A stretch of 64,000 nucleotides of DNA from Acuticoccus yangtzensis (GCF_001927245.1 NZ_MJUX01000001.1:124001-188000), one strand, 5' to 3'. Shown: positions 1 to 10,076, numbered from the stretch's first letter. A program made the numbers and translations. Notes: generated by a model not told the origin, from the sequence alone.

Positions 1-1462
1 GGCCGTGGTCCGACGCGAGGTCCGGGAACTGCGAGGCGGCGATCATGCCGAACGATCCCCCCACCATCGCGCCGAGATAGAGGGAGGGTGAGAAGATGCC
101 GCCGCCGAACCGGCAGGCGAGCACCAGCGACGTGGCGAAGATCTTCACCACCGTGAGGAGGATCATCGTCTGCAGCGCGAAGCCGCCGTGGAGGGCGATG
201 TCCGTCGCCTCGTAGCCGACGCCGATCACCTCGGGCAGCCACAGGCCGAGCAGCCCCATGGCGAGGCCGCCGATCACCGGCCGCGTCCACGCCGGCATGA
301 TGATGGCGCGGGCGGTCTGATCGAACATCACCAGGGCGAACTGGAAGGTGATCGCGACCACCGCCGCCGTGAGGCCGAGAAGGGCGAAGGCGGGCATCTC
401 CCAATAGGAGCCGATCGCATAGGCGGGAATCTCGAACGCCGCCACGTCGCCGATGACGAGGCGGCTGGCGAGCGTTCCGGCGACCGAGGCGATGACGATG
501 GGCACGAACGCCGACACCGCATAGTGGCGCAGGATCACCTCGTGGGCGAAGAGCACCCCGGCGATGGGCGCGTTGAAGGACGCGGAGATGGCGCTCGCCA
601 CACCGCAGGCGAGGATGATGCGCGCCGCCGGGGCCGGATAGGAGAAGGCGCGCGTCATCGCCGTGGCGAGGGTGGCGCCGAGGTGGATCACCGGTCCCTC
701 GCGCCCGGCGCTGGCCCCCGCCCCCAGCGAGATGACGGTGGAGATCGAGGACCACAGCCCGTTCCACAGACCGAGGCCGCGCCCGCCCTGGGCCGAAGCC
801 TCGATGACGTCGGACACTGCCCCGGCCCGGCGGCCGGACAGCACGAACTGGTTGAGGAGGCCGACCACGAAGCCGCCTGTGACGGGCGCCAGCACCACCA
901 GCCACCAGGGTGCGGCGCGCACGTTGTCGATGATATATTCGCCGGCCTCGCCCAGCCACAGCCACTGCACCCAGCCGATGCCGAGGCGGAAGACCACCGC
1001 CGCCGCGCCGATCGCAAGGCCGATCGCGAGGGCAATGAGCCAGAGGCCCGGCTGGCGGGTGGCGAGGAAGGCCTTGAAATTCTCGATCGAGCGCAGCCGC
1101 TGCGCCTCGGACCAGGCGCGTCCTTCCGCGAACTTGCGGGCGAGCCGTCCGGCCCACTCGCGCGTGTCGCGCCCGGCTTGCGCCTCCCCTTTGGCTTCCG
1201 CTGGCGCGTCGGCCGGGCTGGCCTCGTCGCCCTCCCCCTTGCCCGCGCCTGCGCCGGCCGCCGTGCCTGCGGCTCCCGTCTCGGCCTCGCCTTTGGTGGC
1301 GACGAGCCCGGCCAGCTCCTCGCGCTGAGCGTCGGCGCTGTCCTTGGCGTCGTCGGCGGCCATCTGCCGCGCGGCCTTGCGCTTGGCCTTGGCCTCTTGC
1401 GCGGCCGCAGTGTTCGCCCGCTTCTGCCCGGCCGCCTCCGGCCCGTCACCCGCCTGTGCCAT
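1..1462 (-). CDS. CLC-family chloride channel/antiporter, 3' end cut by window edge
   Basis: Integral membrane protein of the CLC family, which moves Cl- through the inner membrane, in many bacteria as a Cl-/H+ antiporter. The reading frame is open from the ATG at 1462 to the left edge (about 487 residues visible). The first ~125 residues are a hydrophilic Ala/Lys/Glu-rich tail; membrane helices follow. The selectivity motif GREGP, which carries the gating glutamate, is at about residues 253-257, and a GGGIFSP motif is near residue 455. The first CLC motif (GSGIP in E. coli) is replaced here by a GRRAGAVSD-like stretch. The start overlaps the stop of the upstream thioesterase as TGATG, so the two genes are probably translationally coupled. 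The C-terminus (possible CBS domains) is outside the window. Confidence 0.93.
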   Translation of the reverse strand, partial: MAQAGDGPEAAGQKRANTAAAQEAKAKRKAARQMAADDAKDSADAQREELAGLVATKGEAETGAAGTAAGAGAGKGEGDEASPADAPAEAKGEAQAGRDTREWAGRLARKFAEGRAWSEAQRLRSIENFKAFLATRQPGLWLIALAIGLAIGAAAVVFRLGIGWVQWLWLGEAGEYIIDNVRAAPWWLVVLAPVTGGFVVGLLNQFVLSGRRAGAVSDVIEASAQGGRGLGLWNGLWSSISTVISLGAGASAGREGPVIHLGATLATAMTRAFSYPAPAARIILACGVASAISASFNAPIAGVLFAHEVILRHYAVSAFVPIVIASVAGTLASRLVIGDVAAFEIPAYAIGSYWEMPAFALLGLTAAVVAITFQFALVMFDQTARAIIMPAWTRPVIGGLAMGLLGLWLPEVIGVGYEATDIALHGGFALQTMILLTVVKIFATSLVLACRFGGGIFSPSLYLGAMVGGSFGMIAASQFPDLASDHG

Positions 1463-1980
1463 CAGCCGAGCGGGGCGATGCGGCGCCCGGCCATGTCGGG
1501 CATGCCCACCTCCGCCTGGCGGGCGATCAGCCCATCCGCGGCCGCGGCCCCCGCCGCCGGAAGCGGCGACACCTGGCGCGAGTCCATGTCGACGTGGACG
1601 AACAGCGATTCGGAGGTCGCCGCCAACTGGTCGTCCTCCATCCGCACCATGGTCTGGAAGGCGTGCAGGCGCTTGGCATCCCGCCCGACGAGGTGGAACG
1701 AGACGCGCACCTTGTCGTGCGCTGCGACCTCGCGGCGGTAGACCACATGAGTCTCGACGTTGAAGATCGAGGCATGATGCTGCGCGCGGTAGTCCCGGCC
1801 GAGGCCCATGAGGTCGAAGGCGATGTCGACGGTGCGATCGAACATCACATGATAGTAGGCCATGTTGAGGTGGCCGTTATAGTCGACCCACCCGAGCTCG
1901 ATATCGTAGGGCTCGGACCAGATGAGCCCATCCGGCCCGAAAGGCGGCCTGTTCGGCTCAGACATGACACGCAATTTCAA
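1462..1980 (-). CDS. Hotdog-fold acyl-CoA thioesterase (4HBT-like)
   Basis: A 172-residue single hotdog-domain protein of the 4-hydroxybenzoyl-CoA thioesterase type, which hydrolyses acyl-CoA thioesters in the cytoplasm. The motif DYNGHLNMAYY near residue 33 is the catalytic D-x-x-GH-x-N signature of the family. An ATG at 1965 (MSEPNRP) would remove five residues and is an equally good start. It resembles the thioesterases of carnitine/betaine catabolism, but no other gene of that pathway lies nearby, so the substrate is unknown. It is the first gene of a pair with the chloride channel (one-base TGATG overlap) and is divergent from the D-lactate dehydrogenase gene. Confidence 0.85.
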   Translation of the reverse strand: MKLRVMSEPNRPPFGPDGLIWSEPYDIELGWVDYNGHLNMAYYHVMFDRTVDIAFDLMGLGRDYRAQHHASIFNVETHVVYRREVAAHDKVRVSFHLVGRDAKRLHAFQTMVRMEDDQLAATSESLFVHVDMDSRQVSPLPAAGAAAADGLIARQAEVGMPDMAGRRIAPLG

Positions 1981-2082
1981 ACATGACGCTCGGCTTCAGA
2001 CATGACGCGCGGCTTAGGCTCCCTTGTGGTGGGTCGGGCTTTTGCTACTGTGCCGGAAAAACCACAACAACGGGACCCTCCC

Positions 2083-3486
2083 ATGGCCGTGGCCTTTACA
2101 CGCCTGGCGCGCAACGACTCCGGAATCGAGCTTGCCGTCTCTGTCCTTAAACAACGTTTCGGTGATCGCTGCGAGACCGGCCGTGCCATGCGCGAGCAGC
2201 ACGGACACACCACCACCTGGCTGACCAACGAGCCGCCCGATGCCGTCGTCTTCGCCACGAGCACCGAGGACGTGTCCGCGGTGGTGGAGGTGTGCCGCAC
2301 CCACAAGGTGCCGGTGATCCCGTTCGGCGTCGGCACATCGCTGGAGGGCCATGTGAATGCGCCCAGCGGCGGCATCTGCATCGATTTCAGCCGCATGGAC
2401 CGCGTTCTCGAGGTGCGCGAGGAAGACCTCACCTGCACCATCGAGCCCGGCATCACCAGAAAGCGCCTCAACGAGGAGCTGCGTGACCGCGGCCTCTTCT
2501 TCCCCATCGACCCCGGCGCCAACGCGACGCTCGGCGGCATGTGCGCCACGCGCGCCTCCGGCACCAACGCCGTGCGCTATGGGACGATGCGCGACAACGT
2601 GATCAGCCTGGAAGCGGTGATGCCTGACGGCTCGGTCATCACCACGGCGAGCCGCGCGAAGAAGTCGTCGGCCGGCTACGACATCACCCGCCTCCTCATC
2701 GGCTCGGAGGGAACGCTCGGCATCATCACCAAGATCACGCTGAAGCTCGCCGGCATTCCGGAGGCGATCTCGGCCGCGGTCTGCCCCTTCCCCTCGGTCG
2801 ATGCGGCGTGCCAGGCGACGATCGCGACGATCCAGTCCGGCGTTCCGGTGGCGCGCATCGAACTGCTCGACGCGATGCAGATGAAGGCGGTGAACGCCTA
2901 TTCCGGCCTGACGCTCGCCGAGACGCCGACGCTGTTCCTGGAATTCCACGGTTCGGAGGCGAGCGTGGCGGCCGATTCGGAGATGGTGGCGGGGATCGCG
3001 GAGGATTTGGGCGGCGGTCCCTTCTCCTTCTCCACCCGCGCCGAGGAGCGCACCAAGCTGTGGCAGGCGCGGCACGACGCCTATTTCGCCGCGCTCGGCC
3101 TGCGCCCCGGATGCATCGTCTTCTCGACCGACGTGTGCGTGCCCATCTCGCGCCTCGCCGAATGCGTCGCCGAAACGCGGGCCGATCTGGAGAGCCTCGA
3201 CCTCATCGGCCCCATGGTCGGCCACGTGGGGGACGGCAACTTCCACGTCCTCATTTTGATGGACCCCGAGGACATGGACGAGCGCGGGCGGGCGGCCACC
3301 TTCCTGTCGCGCCTTTCCGAGCGGGCGATTGCGATGGAAGGCACGTGCACCGGCGAGCACGGTATCGGCCAGGGAAAGATGCCCTATCTGCGCAAGGAGG
3401 TCGGCGGAACCGTGGACGTGATGCGTGCCATCAAGACCGCCATCGACCCGGACAACCTGTTCAATCCGGGCAAGATCTTCGCCTGA
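2083..3486 (+). CDS. FAD-linked D-lactate dehydrogenase / glycolate oxidase-type flavoprotein
   Basis: A 467-residue member of the FAD-binding type 4 / GlcD family, most like the cytochrome-linked D-lactate dehydrogenase that oxidises D-lactate to pyruvate and passes electrons to the respiratory chain. The N-terminal FAD domain shows PFGVGTSLEGH and a GANATLGG segment. The C-terminal half carries HVGDGNFH and ends with the typical GEHGIGQGKMPYL and NLFNPGKIF segments. The frame is open back to an ATG at 2002, but family members start near MAVAFTRL, so the ATG at 2083 is preferred. It is divergent from the thioesterase gene. The exact 2-hydroxyacid substrate cannot be fixed from sequence. Confidence 0.9.
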   Translation: MAVAFTRLARNDSGIELAVSVLKQRFGDRCETGRAMREQHGHTTTWLTNEPPDAVVFATSTEDVSAVVEVCRTHKVPVIPFGVGTSLEGHVNAPSGGICIDFSRMDRVLEVREEDLTCTIEPGITRKRLNEELRDRGLFFPIDPGANATLGGMCATRASGTNAVRYGTMRDNVISLEAVMPDGSVITTASRAKKSSAGYDITRLLIGSEGTLGIITKITLKLAGIPEAISAAVCPFPSVDAACQATIATIQSGVPVARIELLDAMQMKAVNAYSGLTLAETPTLFLEFHGSEASVAADSEMVAGIAEDLGGGPFSFSTRAEERTKLWQARHDAYFAALGLRPGCIVFSTDVCVPISRLAECVAETRADLESLDLIGPMVGHVGDGNFHVLILMDPEDMDERGRAATFLSRLSERAIAMEGTCTGEHGIGQGKMPYLRKEVGGTVDVMRAIKTAIDPDNLFNPGKIFA

Positions 3487-3594
3487 GGCGCCGCATCGCC
3501 GCGGCCCCCCCCAGTCGGCGGCGGGCCCGGCTGATGCTAGACTACGGGTCCGGCCCCGCCGCGGGCCGCGCCCTTCTGCGATGAGGTGAACTGC

Positions 3595-6500
3595 GTGAAT
3601 TGGTTCATTATCAGCATCGGCGTCGCCATCGTCCTGGCGCTCGCCACCGCGACCGTGGGTCCCCATTTCGTCGACTGGGCGGCCTACCGCGTGGCGATCG
3701 AGCGCAATGCCGAGCGCGCGATCGGGACCGACGTCGCCTTCACCGGCGATGCCGACCTCGTCCTGTTGCCGCGACCGCGGCTGCGGGTGGAGAACGTCAC
3801 CGTCGGCCCGGCCGAGCGACCGTTGATGGTCGCCGCCGCGGTCGAGATGAGGATGGAGCTGACCCCCCTTCTGAAGCGCGAGATCCGCGTGAAGGAGCTG
3901 ACGGTGGAGGCACCGACCCTTTACGCCCGCATCACCCCGCAGGGGCGGATGGAGCTGCCGGACCTCACCGCGCGGCGCATGATCGCGAGCTATGTCGACA
4001 CGGCGAACGTCGCGATCGACACCGTGACCCTGTCCGATGCCACGCTGGTGGTGGCGGACGAGCGAACCGGCGTCGAGCGCCGCCTGGAGCACATTTCGCT
4101 GAACGGCAGCGCGCGCTCGCTGCGCGGCCCGTTCACCGTGGCGGGCGAGATCGTGTCGGCCGGACGCAACGTCGCCTTCACACTGGGTACCGGCGCGCTG
4201 GCGGACGGAACGTTGCCCCTGTCGGCCCGGCTGATGCCGGAGGGACTGCCGGTGTCGTTCGCCTTCGACGGTGCTTTGTCGCCGCAGCCCGCCGCGCCCG
4301 GCCTTGCCGGCCGGTTCGAAATTTCCAGCGAGACCGCGACACCCTGGTCCATCAACGGTGACATGGCGCTCGACACGGAGGCGCTGCGCCTCGGCCGCGC
4401 CACGCTGACCTACGGCGCGGGCGAGACACCGCTGCAGTTGACCGGCCGCGCCATCTACGCGCTGACCCGGTCCGACCCGCTGGCGCTTACGTTCGAGGCA
4501 CGGCAGATCGACCTCGACCGCGTCGCCCGCGCGCTGCGCCCCGGCCCGGACGGCAACGCGGCGGGGAGCAATGCGCCTCTCGGCGACGCGGCCAGTGGCG
4601 GGGGCAGTGTCTCGTCCGGCGATGCGGCAGGCGGAACGCCCGCGGTCGCCGCCGCGTCTGTCGGCGTTCCGTCCGAAATGCTGCCGCGCCTCGCCGCCCG
4701 CATCGCCCCCGCCCTCGGCGGGCTGGGCGGGTTGCCCCTGCCGGACGTGCCGATCACCGCCGACATCGACATCGGCACGCTGATCGCCGGGGGCGCGGTG
4801 TCGCGGGATGTGTCCGTTCGCCTGTCCACCGGCGCGACGGGGCTGATGCTGGACCGCGCCGAAGCCTTGCTGCCGGGCGACACCAGCGTGGAGACCAGCG
4901 GACGGTTCACCGGCGCGGGTTATGCCGGATCGCTGAAGATATCGGCCTCGCAGCCGTCCATCTTCGCCCACTGGTGGTCGGGCGAGGCGTTCGCGGGCGC
5001 CGTGGTGGACCCGGTCCTGATGGAAGCCGACATCGATATCGGCCGCGAGGGGTTCGACGCGCGGCGGCTGTCACTGCGGATCGGTGACAGCCGGGCCACG
5101 GGGCGTTGGCAAAGCGGCATGCGGGATGGGCGGCGCGAGGTTGCGATATCGCTCGGCGCCCCGCTGGTGGACGTGGACGACGTGATCGATGCCGCCGCCA
5201 TCCTGCCGCGCGGGCTTCTGCCGTCGGACGGAACGGATGTCACGCTCGATCTCAGCATCGACCGCATCCTTGTCGGCAATGTCGAGGGGGCGAGCCTCAA
5301 CGTCGATGCCAGCTACGCGGACGGAACGTTGAACATCGACGCGATCCAGGCCGAAAAGCTCGGCGGGGTGTCGCTATTCGCGGTCGGCCAGCTCGGCGAT
5401 CTTGCGGGCGAGCCGGTCGGCTCCATCAACGGCACGCTGAAGGTGCTGGACGGTGATGCGCTGGCCGCCAGCGTGCGACAGCTCCTACCGCTGAGCGCGT
5501 CGGCGCGCCGCTTCGCGTCCCTCGCCCCGGCGCTGTCGCCGGGGGACTTCACCTTTCGCATCGTCGGCGACACGGCGCCGGATGCGGCGGATCTCACGGT
5601 CGCCCTGAACGGCAGCGCCAACGGCACGGCCGTTGCGCTGACGGCGGCGGGAACGCCGTCGCATGGCGCGTGGGCGGCCGAGCCCTTGTCCATCGCGGTG
5701 GAGCTCACCAACGCGGACGGGGCGATCCTGGCGCGCCAATTCGGTCTCGGCGCTCCCCCGACCGACGAGCCCGGGCGCCTCTCCCTCACCGCAAGCGGCA
5801 CCTTGAACGAGGGCGCATCCGCCGCCCTCACCGCCTCCGGTTTCGGCAGCACGGTGCGTTACGAGGGGACGGTCCGCCACGATGGCGCATTCGGGCTCAC
5901 CGGGCGGCTGAGTGCGGACGCGCGCTCACTTTCGGCGTGGGAGACGCTGCTCGGCGTGCGTCTTCCCGTGGTGGCCGGGCTTTCGCTCGTGGCCGACATC
6001 GCCAGCGCCGAGGCGGGCGGACTGTCCGTGTCCGGCCTCGACGGGATCGTCGACGGGGTTCCGGTGTCCGGCTCGCTGCAGGTGGGTGCGGACGGTGCGG
6101 CCGGCGACCTCAAGGTGACTTCGGCCAATCTCGAGGATCTGGCCGCGCTCGTCCTCGGCCCCGAAGCCTTCACCCCCGCGCCGAGCGGCGAGGCTTGGCC
6201 GAGCACGACGTTCGCGCGGGTGGACGGCTCGCCCGTCCCCCTCAGCCTGGAGGTGCGCGCGGGGACGTTGATGGCGGGCGACCGGCGGCTCGAAGACGCG
6301 CGCTTCAGCCTCGACCTCGGACCCGGCCGGCTGGCGCTGAGCGGCCTTTCGGCGCGTTATGCCGGCGGCAGGCTGGAGGGCGGGCTCGACATCACCCGCG
6401 ACGGCGCCGCTGCTGCGCTGGACGGAGAGATCGCGCTCGACGGCGCGCGGCTTGCCCCGCTGGTGTGGCGCGCGGACGGGGCGCCCGTCGCGTCCGGCAC

Positions 6501-7791
6501 CCTGTCCTTCGGCGCGCGCGTGTCCAGCGAAGGCTATACCGTGGCCGATCTCGTCACCGGCCTCTCCGGCGCGGGGAGTCTGACACTGACGGACGGCCGC
6601 CTCGCCGCCTTCAACACAGCGCCTTTCGACTGGGACGACGCCTCGGGCGATGCGCCGGACGATGCGGCGGTGCGCGCCGATTTCCTCGCCCATCTGACGG
6701 GCGAGGCGACGCGGTTCGACCGTCTCGCCGGCGATGTCACGATCGAAAACGGGGCGCTGCGGCTGTCCCGCGTCACCACGGAGCCGGCGCTGGATTGGAC
6801 GGTGGAGGATGTGCGCGCGGATCTCGGCGCGTGGCGGCTGCGCGCCGGGTTGTCGCTGCGCACCGTGGTGTCGGGTCAGCCCGCGGTGCCGATCGGCGTG
6901 TCGTTCGATGGCGCGATCTCGGCGCCTGAGCGGTCTGTGGACGTCTCGCGGCTGACGTCGTGGGCGGCGCTGCGCAGCATCGAGCGGCAGGTGGAGGCGG
7001 TGGAGAGCGACAACGAGGCGCTGGCGCGGGAGGCGGATGCGGCGGGCGCGCCGACGTCGGACGCCTTGGGCCGGTTGGGTCTGGGTGCGGACGGCGCCGC
7101 GGCCCCTGGCTCCGGCGAAACACCCGCGGACCGGGGAAGCCCCCCGGCGGACCCGCCCGCCGAAGGCGCCACATCACCCGGCGCCGGCAGGGAGACGCGC
7201 TCCGACCGCAGCGAGGCGCCAACGGGCCGCCTCCCCCGTCGCGATGCCGCCGACGACCACGCCGCCCTCACGCCCCACCCCGCGGCGGCGGGGATGACGG
7301 CATCCGGCGCGGCAAAGCCGGACGTCTCAGTGTCCGCCACCGCCACCGCCGGGGCCGGGGTGGAGCCTGGACCCGAGAGGGCCGCGCCGATCCCGGCAAT
7401 CTACAGCGAGCTGCTGCCGCCGTCGTCCGCTGCCGCGCGGGAAGGGACGCGCCCTGCTCCATCGCGCTTACCGAACGCGGCGAGCGCGGACCGTCCGGAT
7501 GCGCTGGGCGATTATCTTCGCCAGATGAAGCGGCTGGACAACGACTTGACCGACTACGAGTCGCGCAGGGCCGCCCGCCAGCCGATCGCCGACGCGCTTC
7601 AGGAGACGTTGCGCGTCCACATCCGCACGCGGTCCGCATCCGCCGGCTCGCCCGGCGCCGCGGCTGCCGCGGGTGACCACGACGGCACGGGTGCCGCGAT
7701 CGGCGCGGACAACGCCGATCTACCCGGCGACGCCACCTACGAGGGGCGGACCGGTCATTTCCGCATGGAAGGGAACGCCGCCGCTCGTTAA
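3595..7791 (+). CDS. Very large AsmA-family membrane-anchored protein
   Basis: A 1398-residue AsmA-like protein. Family members are anchored in the inner membrane and take part in outer-membrane or lipid homeostasis. The N-terminus has one hydrophobic anchor (residues 5-22) followed by the family's opening pattern (HFVDWAAYR, DVAFTGDADLVLLPRPRLRVENV). The body is long beta-rich repeats typical of bridge-like AsmA proteins, and the AsmA_2-like C-terminal domain ends near residue 1130. The last ~270 residues are Pro/Ala/Gly/Asp-rich and look disordered. The GTG at 3595 is chosen because a GAGGTGA ribosome-binding site lies about 6 nt upstream; the GTG at 3586 would sit inside it. Confidence 0.88.
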   Translation: MNWFIISIGVAIVLALATATVGPHFVDWAAYRVAIERNAERAIGTDVAFTGDADLVLLPRPRLRVENVTVGPAERPLMVAAAVEMRMELTPLLKREIRVKELTVEAPTLYARITPQGRMELPDLTARRMIASYVDTANVAIDTVTLSDATLVVADERTGVERRLEHISLNGSARSLRGPFTVAGEIVSAGRNVAFTLGTGALADGTLPLSARLMPEGLPVSFAFDGALSPQPAAPGLAGRFEISSETATPWSINGDMALDTEALRLGRATLTYGAGETPLQLTGRAIYALTRSDPLALTFEARQIDLDRVARALRPGPDGNAAGSNAPLGDAASGGGSVSSGDAAGGTPAVAAASVGVPSEMLPRLAARIAPALGGLGGLPLPDVPITADIDIGTLIAGGAVSRDVSVRLSTGATGLMLDRAEALLPGDTSVETSGRFTGAGYAGSLKISASQPSIFAHWWSGEAFAGAVVDPVLMEADIDIGREGFDARRLSLRIGDSRATGRWQSGMRDGRREVAISLGAPLVDVDDVIDAAAILPRGLLPSDGTDVTLDLSIDRILVGNVEGASLNVDASYADGTLNIDAIQAEKLGGVSLFAVGQLGDLAGEPVGSINGTLKVLDGDALAASVRQLLPLSASARRFASLAPALSPGDFTFRIVGDTAPDAADLTVALNGSANGTAVALTAAGTPSHGAWAAEPLSIAVELTNADGAILARQFGLGAPPTDEPGRLSLTASGTLNEGASAALTASGFGSTVRYEGTVRHDGAFGLTGRLSADARSLSAWETLLGVRLPVVAGLSLVADIASAEAGGLSVSGLDGIVDGVPVSGSLQVGADGAAGDLKVTSANLEDLAALVLGPEAFTPAPSGEAWPSTTFARVDGSPVPLSLEVRAGTLMAGDRRLEDARFSLDLGPGRLALSGLSARYAGGRLEGGLDITRDGAAAALDGEIALDGARLAPLVWRADGAPVASGTLSFGARVSSEGYTVADLVTGLSGAGSLTLTDGRLAAFNTAPFDWDDASGDAPDDAAVRADFLAHLTGEATRFDRLAGDVTIENGALRLSRVTTEPALDWTVEDVRADLGAWRLRAGLSLRTVVSGQPAVPIGVSFDGAISAPERSVDVSRLTSWAALRSIERQVEAVESDNEALAREADAAGAPTSDALGRLGLGADGAAAPGSGETPADRGSPPADPPAEGATSPGAGRETRSDRSEAPTGRLPRRDAADDHAALTPHPAAAGMTASGAAKPDVSVSATATAGAGVEPGPERAAPIPAIYSELLPPSSAAAREGTRPAPSRLPNAASADRPDALGDYLRQMKRLDNDLTDYESRRAARQPIADALQETLRVHIRTRSASAGSPGAAAAAGDHDGTGAAIGADNADLPGDATYEGRTGHFRMEGNAAAR

Positions 7792-8181
7792 GCGTGGCTT
7801 CCACGGGCGAATTTCCGCGACACCGCACTCAGCGCGGGGCCGCCGCGCACCCCTTGTCCGCCCCCGTGCCCGGGCCGCTGCGCTACGTCGCCATCACATG
7901 CGGTCTCCGAATCACTGCGAAAGGCTGGGCCACGGCGGTCGGTTGGGGCGCTGTGACAGGCTCGGCCAGCGTGTTCCGCCAGGCCAGACGGGCCGAATTT
8001 TCTCTTATTGAGCCTCATTGGCGGCCCGCCCTTGAGGCCCGGCCATCAATCGCGCTTCCGGGAACGACGCGAAGGACCAGGAATGTGATCATTGGAGGTG
8101 CGGCGCGAGCGACGCCCGAGGCGAATCCGCGGATGCGGCCCGGTGACGCAAAAGCGGCGGCGCCGGTGCGGCGGGGACGCC
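7792..8181. other. Intergenic region between convergent genes, no gene recognised
   Basis: About 390 bases between the AsmA-like gene and the RHH gene, which converge. Short reading frames cross it on both strands but have no homology I recognise and no convincing start. An A/T-richer patch lies near 7990-8025. I could not match it to any structured RNA or to a clear intrinsic terminator. Confidence 0.5.
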
Positions 8182-8490
8182 TCAACGCGGGCGGGTGCTG
8201 CGGGGAGGCGAGGCGCCGCCCTCCCCCGTCTCATCCAGGCCGGGAGCGTCAGGGTCTCGCGAAAAGGCGTAGGCCAGCACGGCGAGGCGCAGCGCGGAGG
8301 CGAGCGAACCCTCCTCGCGGCCGCGGTCGATCGAGGCGATCAGCGCCGCGAGGGACCGGCCCTCGTCATGCGCCCACAGCTGCAGGGCGTCCCAGAAAGC
8401 CGGTTCCAGGGCGACGCTGGTGGCATGGCCGTGCAGCGTCACCGAGCGCTTATGAAGTCCGGTCGCGCTTGTGCGCTTCGTGCCGGGCAT
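8182..8490 (-). CDS. Ribbon-helix-helix domain protein (RHH_4 type)
   Basis: A 102-residue protein whose first two thirds match the small alphaproteobacterial RHH_4 proteins: a beta strand (RSVTLHGHATSVAL) followed by helices (PAFWDALQLWAHDEG, SLAALIASIDRGR, SLASALRLAVLAYA). It is presumed to bind DNA as a dimer; no target is known. The last ~25 residues are a charged, Pro-rich tail. Its ATG lies 41 bases inside the upstream DUF4169 gene, and no alternative start exists before the conserved beta strand, so the overlap appears real. With DUF4169 and fumC it forms a trio common in this order. Confidence 0.85.
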   Translation of the reverse strand: MPGTKRTSATGLHKRSVTLHGHATSVALEPAFWDALQLWAHDEGRSLAALIASIDRGREEGSLASALRLAVLAYAFSRDPDAPGLDETGEGGASPPRSTRPR

Positions 8491-8635
8491 CGTCGCGGTC
8501 CTTCGCCTTCTGGGTTTCGTCGCGCTCGCTTCGGGTGCGGCCGAACTGCACCCGGTTCTCGGCGGCGGCGGTCTTCGCGGCGTCGCGCTGACGCCGCTTG
8601 CGTTCCCGCCGCAGGTTGACGACGTCGTCGCTCAT
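8450..8635 (-). CDS. DUF4169 family small basic protein
   Basis: A 61-residue, highly charged protein matching DUF4169: it begins MSDDVVNLRRERKRRQRD and contains the family's ENRVQFGRTRSERD block at residues 26-39. It is probably one long alpha helix. Function is unknown. It lies 52 bases downstream of fumC on the same strand and its 3' end overlaps the RHH gene, so all three are likely one transcript. Family membership is secure despite the small size, because conservation covers the full length and the neighbourhood is the usual one. Confidence 0.85.
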   Translation of the reverse strand: MSDDVVNLRRERKRRQRDAAKTAAAENRVQFGRTRSERDETQKAKDRDDARHEAHKRDRTS

Positions 8636-8687
8636 GCCGCCGGGCCCGAAGCCGGAGCGGCTGCGCTGAAGCTCGCCGTCCGCCGTC

Positions 8688-10076
8688 TCACTTCGGCCCG
8701 ATCATCAGCTCGGGACGGACCACCTTGTCGAAGGTCTCCTCGGTGACGTAGCCGCCGCCAACCGCCTCCTCGCGCAAGGTGGTGCCCTTCTTGTGGGCGG
8801 TCTTGGCGATGGTGGTGGCGTTGTCGTAGCCGATCTCGGGCGCCAGCGCGGTGACCAGCATCAGCGAACGCTCCATCAGCGCCTTGATCTGGTCTTCGTT
8901 GGCCTTGATGCCGACGACGCAGTTGTCGGTGAAGGAGATCGCCCCGTCGGCGAGCAGGCGGACCGACTGCAGGAAGGCGTCGGCCATGACGGGCTTGTAG
9001 ACGTTGAGCTCGAAGTGGCCCTGGCTGCCGGCGACAGTCACCGTGGTCTGGTTGCCGAAGACGCGGCAGGCCAGCATCGTGACGGCCTCGCACTGGGTCG
9101 GGTTGACCTTGCCGGGCATGATCGACGAGCCGGGCTCGTTCTCCGGCAGCGACAGCTCGCCGAGGCCGGAGCGCGGGCCGGAGCCGAGGAAGCGGATGTC
9201 GTTGGCGATCTTGAACATCGCCGTGGCGACGGTGTTCAGCGCGCCGTGGGCGTGGACATAGGCGTCGTTGCCGGCGAGCGCGGCGAACTTGTTCGGCGCC
9301 GTGACGAAGGGCATGCCGGTGATCTTGGCGATCTCCTCGGCCACCTTCTCGGCAAATCCCGGCTTGGCGTTGAGCCCGGTGCCGACGGCCGTGCCGCCCT
9401 GGGCGAGCTCCAGAAGGCCCGGAAGCGCCTCCTTCACCTTCGCCATCGCGAAGTCGAGCTGGGCGACGTAGCCGGAGAATTCCTGCTCGAGGGTGAGCGG
9501 GGTGGCGTCCTGGGTGTGGGTGCGGCCGATCTTGATGATGCCGGCGAAGGACTTGCCCTTGGCGTCCAGCGCATCGCGAAGGTGATTCAGCGCGGGCAGC
9601 AGCGTCTTCTCGATCTCTTCGGCGGCGGCGATGTGCATCGCGGTCGGGAAGGTGTCGTTGGACGACTGGGAGCGGTTCACATGGTCGTTGGGGTGGACCG
9701 GGTCCTTGGAGCCGACGACACCGCCCAGACGCTCGATCGCGAGGTTGGAGATGACTTCGTTGGCGTTCATGTTGGACTGGGTGCCGGAGCCGGTCTGGTA
9801 GACGACGAGGGGGAAGTCCTCGCCCCTCTTGCCGTCGATCACCTCGTCGGCGGCGGCGGCGATCGCGTCGGCGATCTTGGGATCGAGGTTGCCGAGCTCC
9901 TTGTTGGCGAGCGCGGCGGCCTTCTTGATGACGCCGAGGGCGCGGACCATCGGGGCCGGCATCTTCTGCTCGCCGATCTTGAAGTTGATCAGGCTGCGGG
10001 CGGTCTGGGCGCCATAATAGCGCTCGCTCGGGACTTCGAGCGGACCAAACGAATCCGTTTCAGTGCGGGTGGTCAT
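8688..10076 (-). CDS. fumC: Class II fumarate hydratase
   Basis: A 462-residue fumarase of the oxygen-stable class II type, converting fumarate to L-malate in the TCA cycle in the cytoplasm as a homotetramer. The length matches the family. The signature [15 protein letters not shown] is near residue 317 and carries the mobile catalytic serine loop. [17 protein letters not shown] and the [14 protein letters not shown] active-site segments are present. The start ATG is followed by [16 protein letters not shown], the usual N-terminus. It heads a likely operon with DUF4169 and the RHH protein. Confidence 0.97.
   Translation of the reverse strand: MTTRTETDSFGPLEVPSERYYGAQTARSLINFKIGEQKMPAPMVRALGVIKKAAALANKELGNLDPKIADAIAAAADEVIDGKRGEDFPLVVYQTGSGTQSNMNANEVISNLAIERLGGVVGSKDPVHPNDHVNRSQSSNDTFPTAMHIAAAEEIEKTLLPALNHLRDALDAKGKSFAGIIKIGRTHTQDATPLTLEQEFSGYVAQLDFAMAKVKEALPGLLELAQGGTAVGTGLNAKPGFAEKVAEEIAKITGMPFVTAPNKFAALAGNDAYVHAHGALNTVATAMFKIANDIRFLGSGPRSGLGELSLPENEPGSSIMPGKVNPTQCEAVTMLACRVFGNQTTVTVAGSQGHFELNVYKPVMADAFLQSVRLLADGAISFTDNCVVGIKANEDQIKALMERSLMLVTALAPEIGYDNATTIAKTAHKKGTTLREEAVGGGYVTEETFDKVVRPELMIGPK

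Noticed and set aside
2014-4971. 985-codon minus-strand open frame
   Set aside because: Shadow of the D-lactate dehydrogenase and AsmA genes; Arg/Gly/His-rich composition and no domain.
7880-8030. Possible SRP RNA or other structured RNA
   Set aside because: The conserved GGAAGCAGC-type core of SRP RNA and other known signatures are absent.
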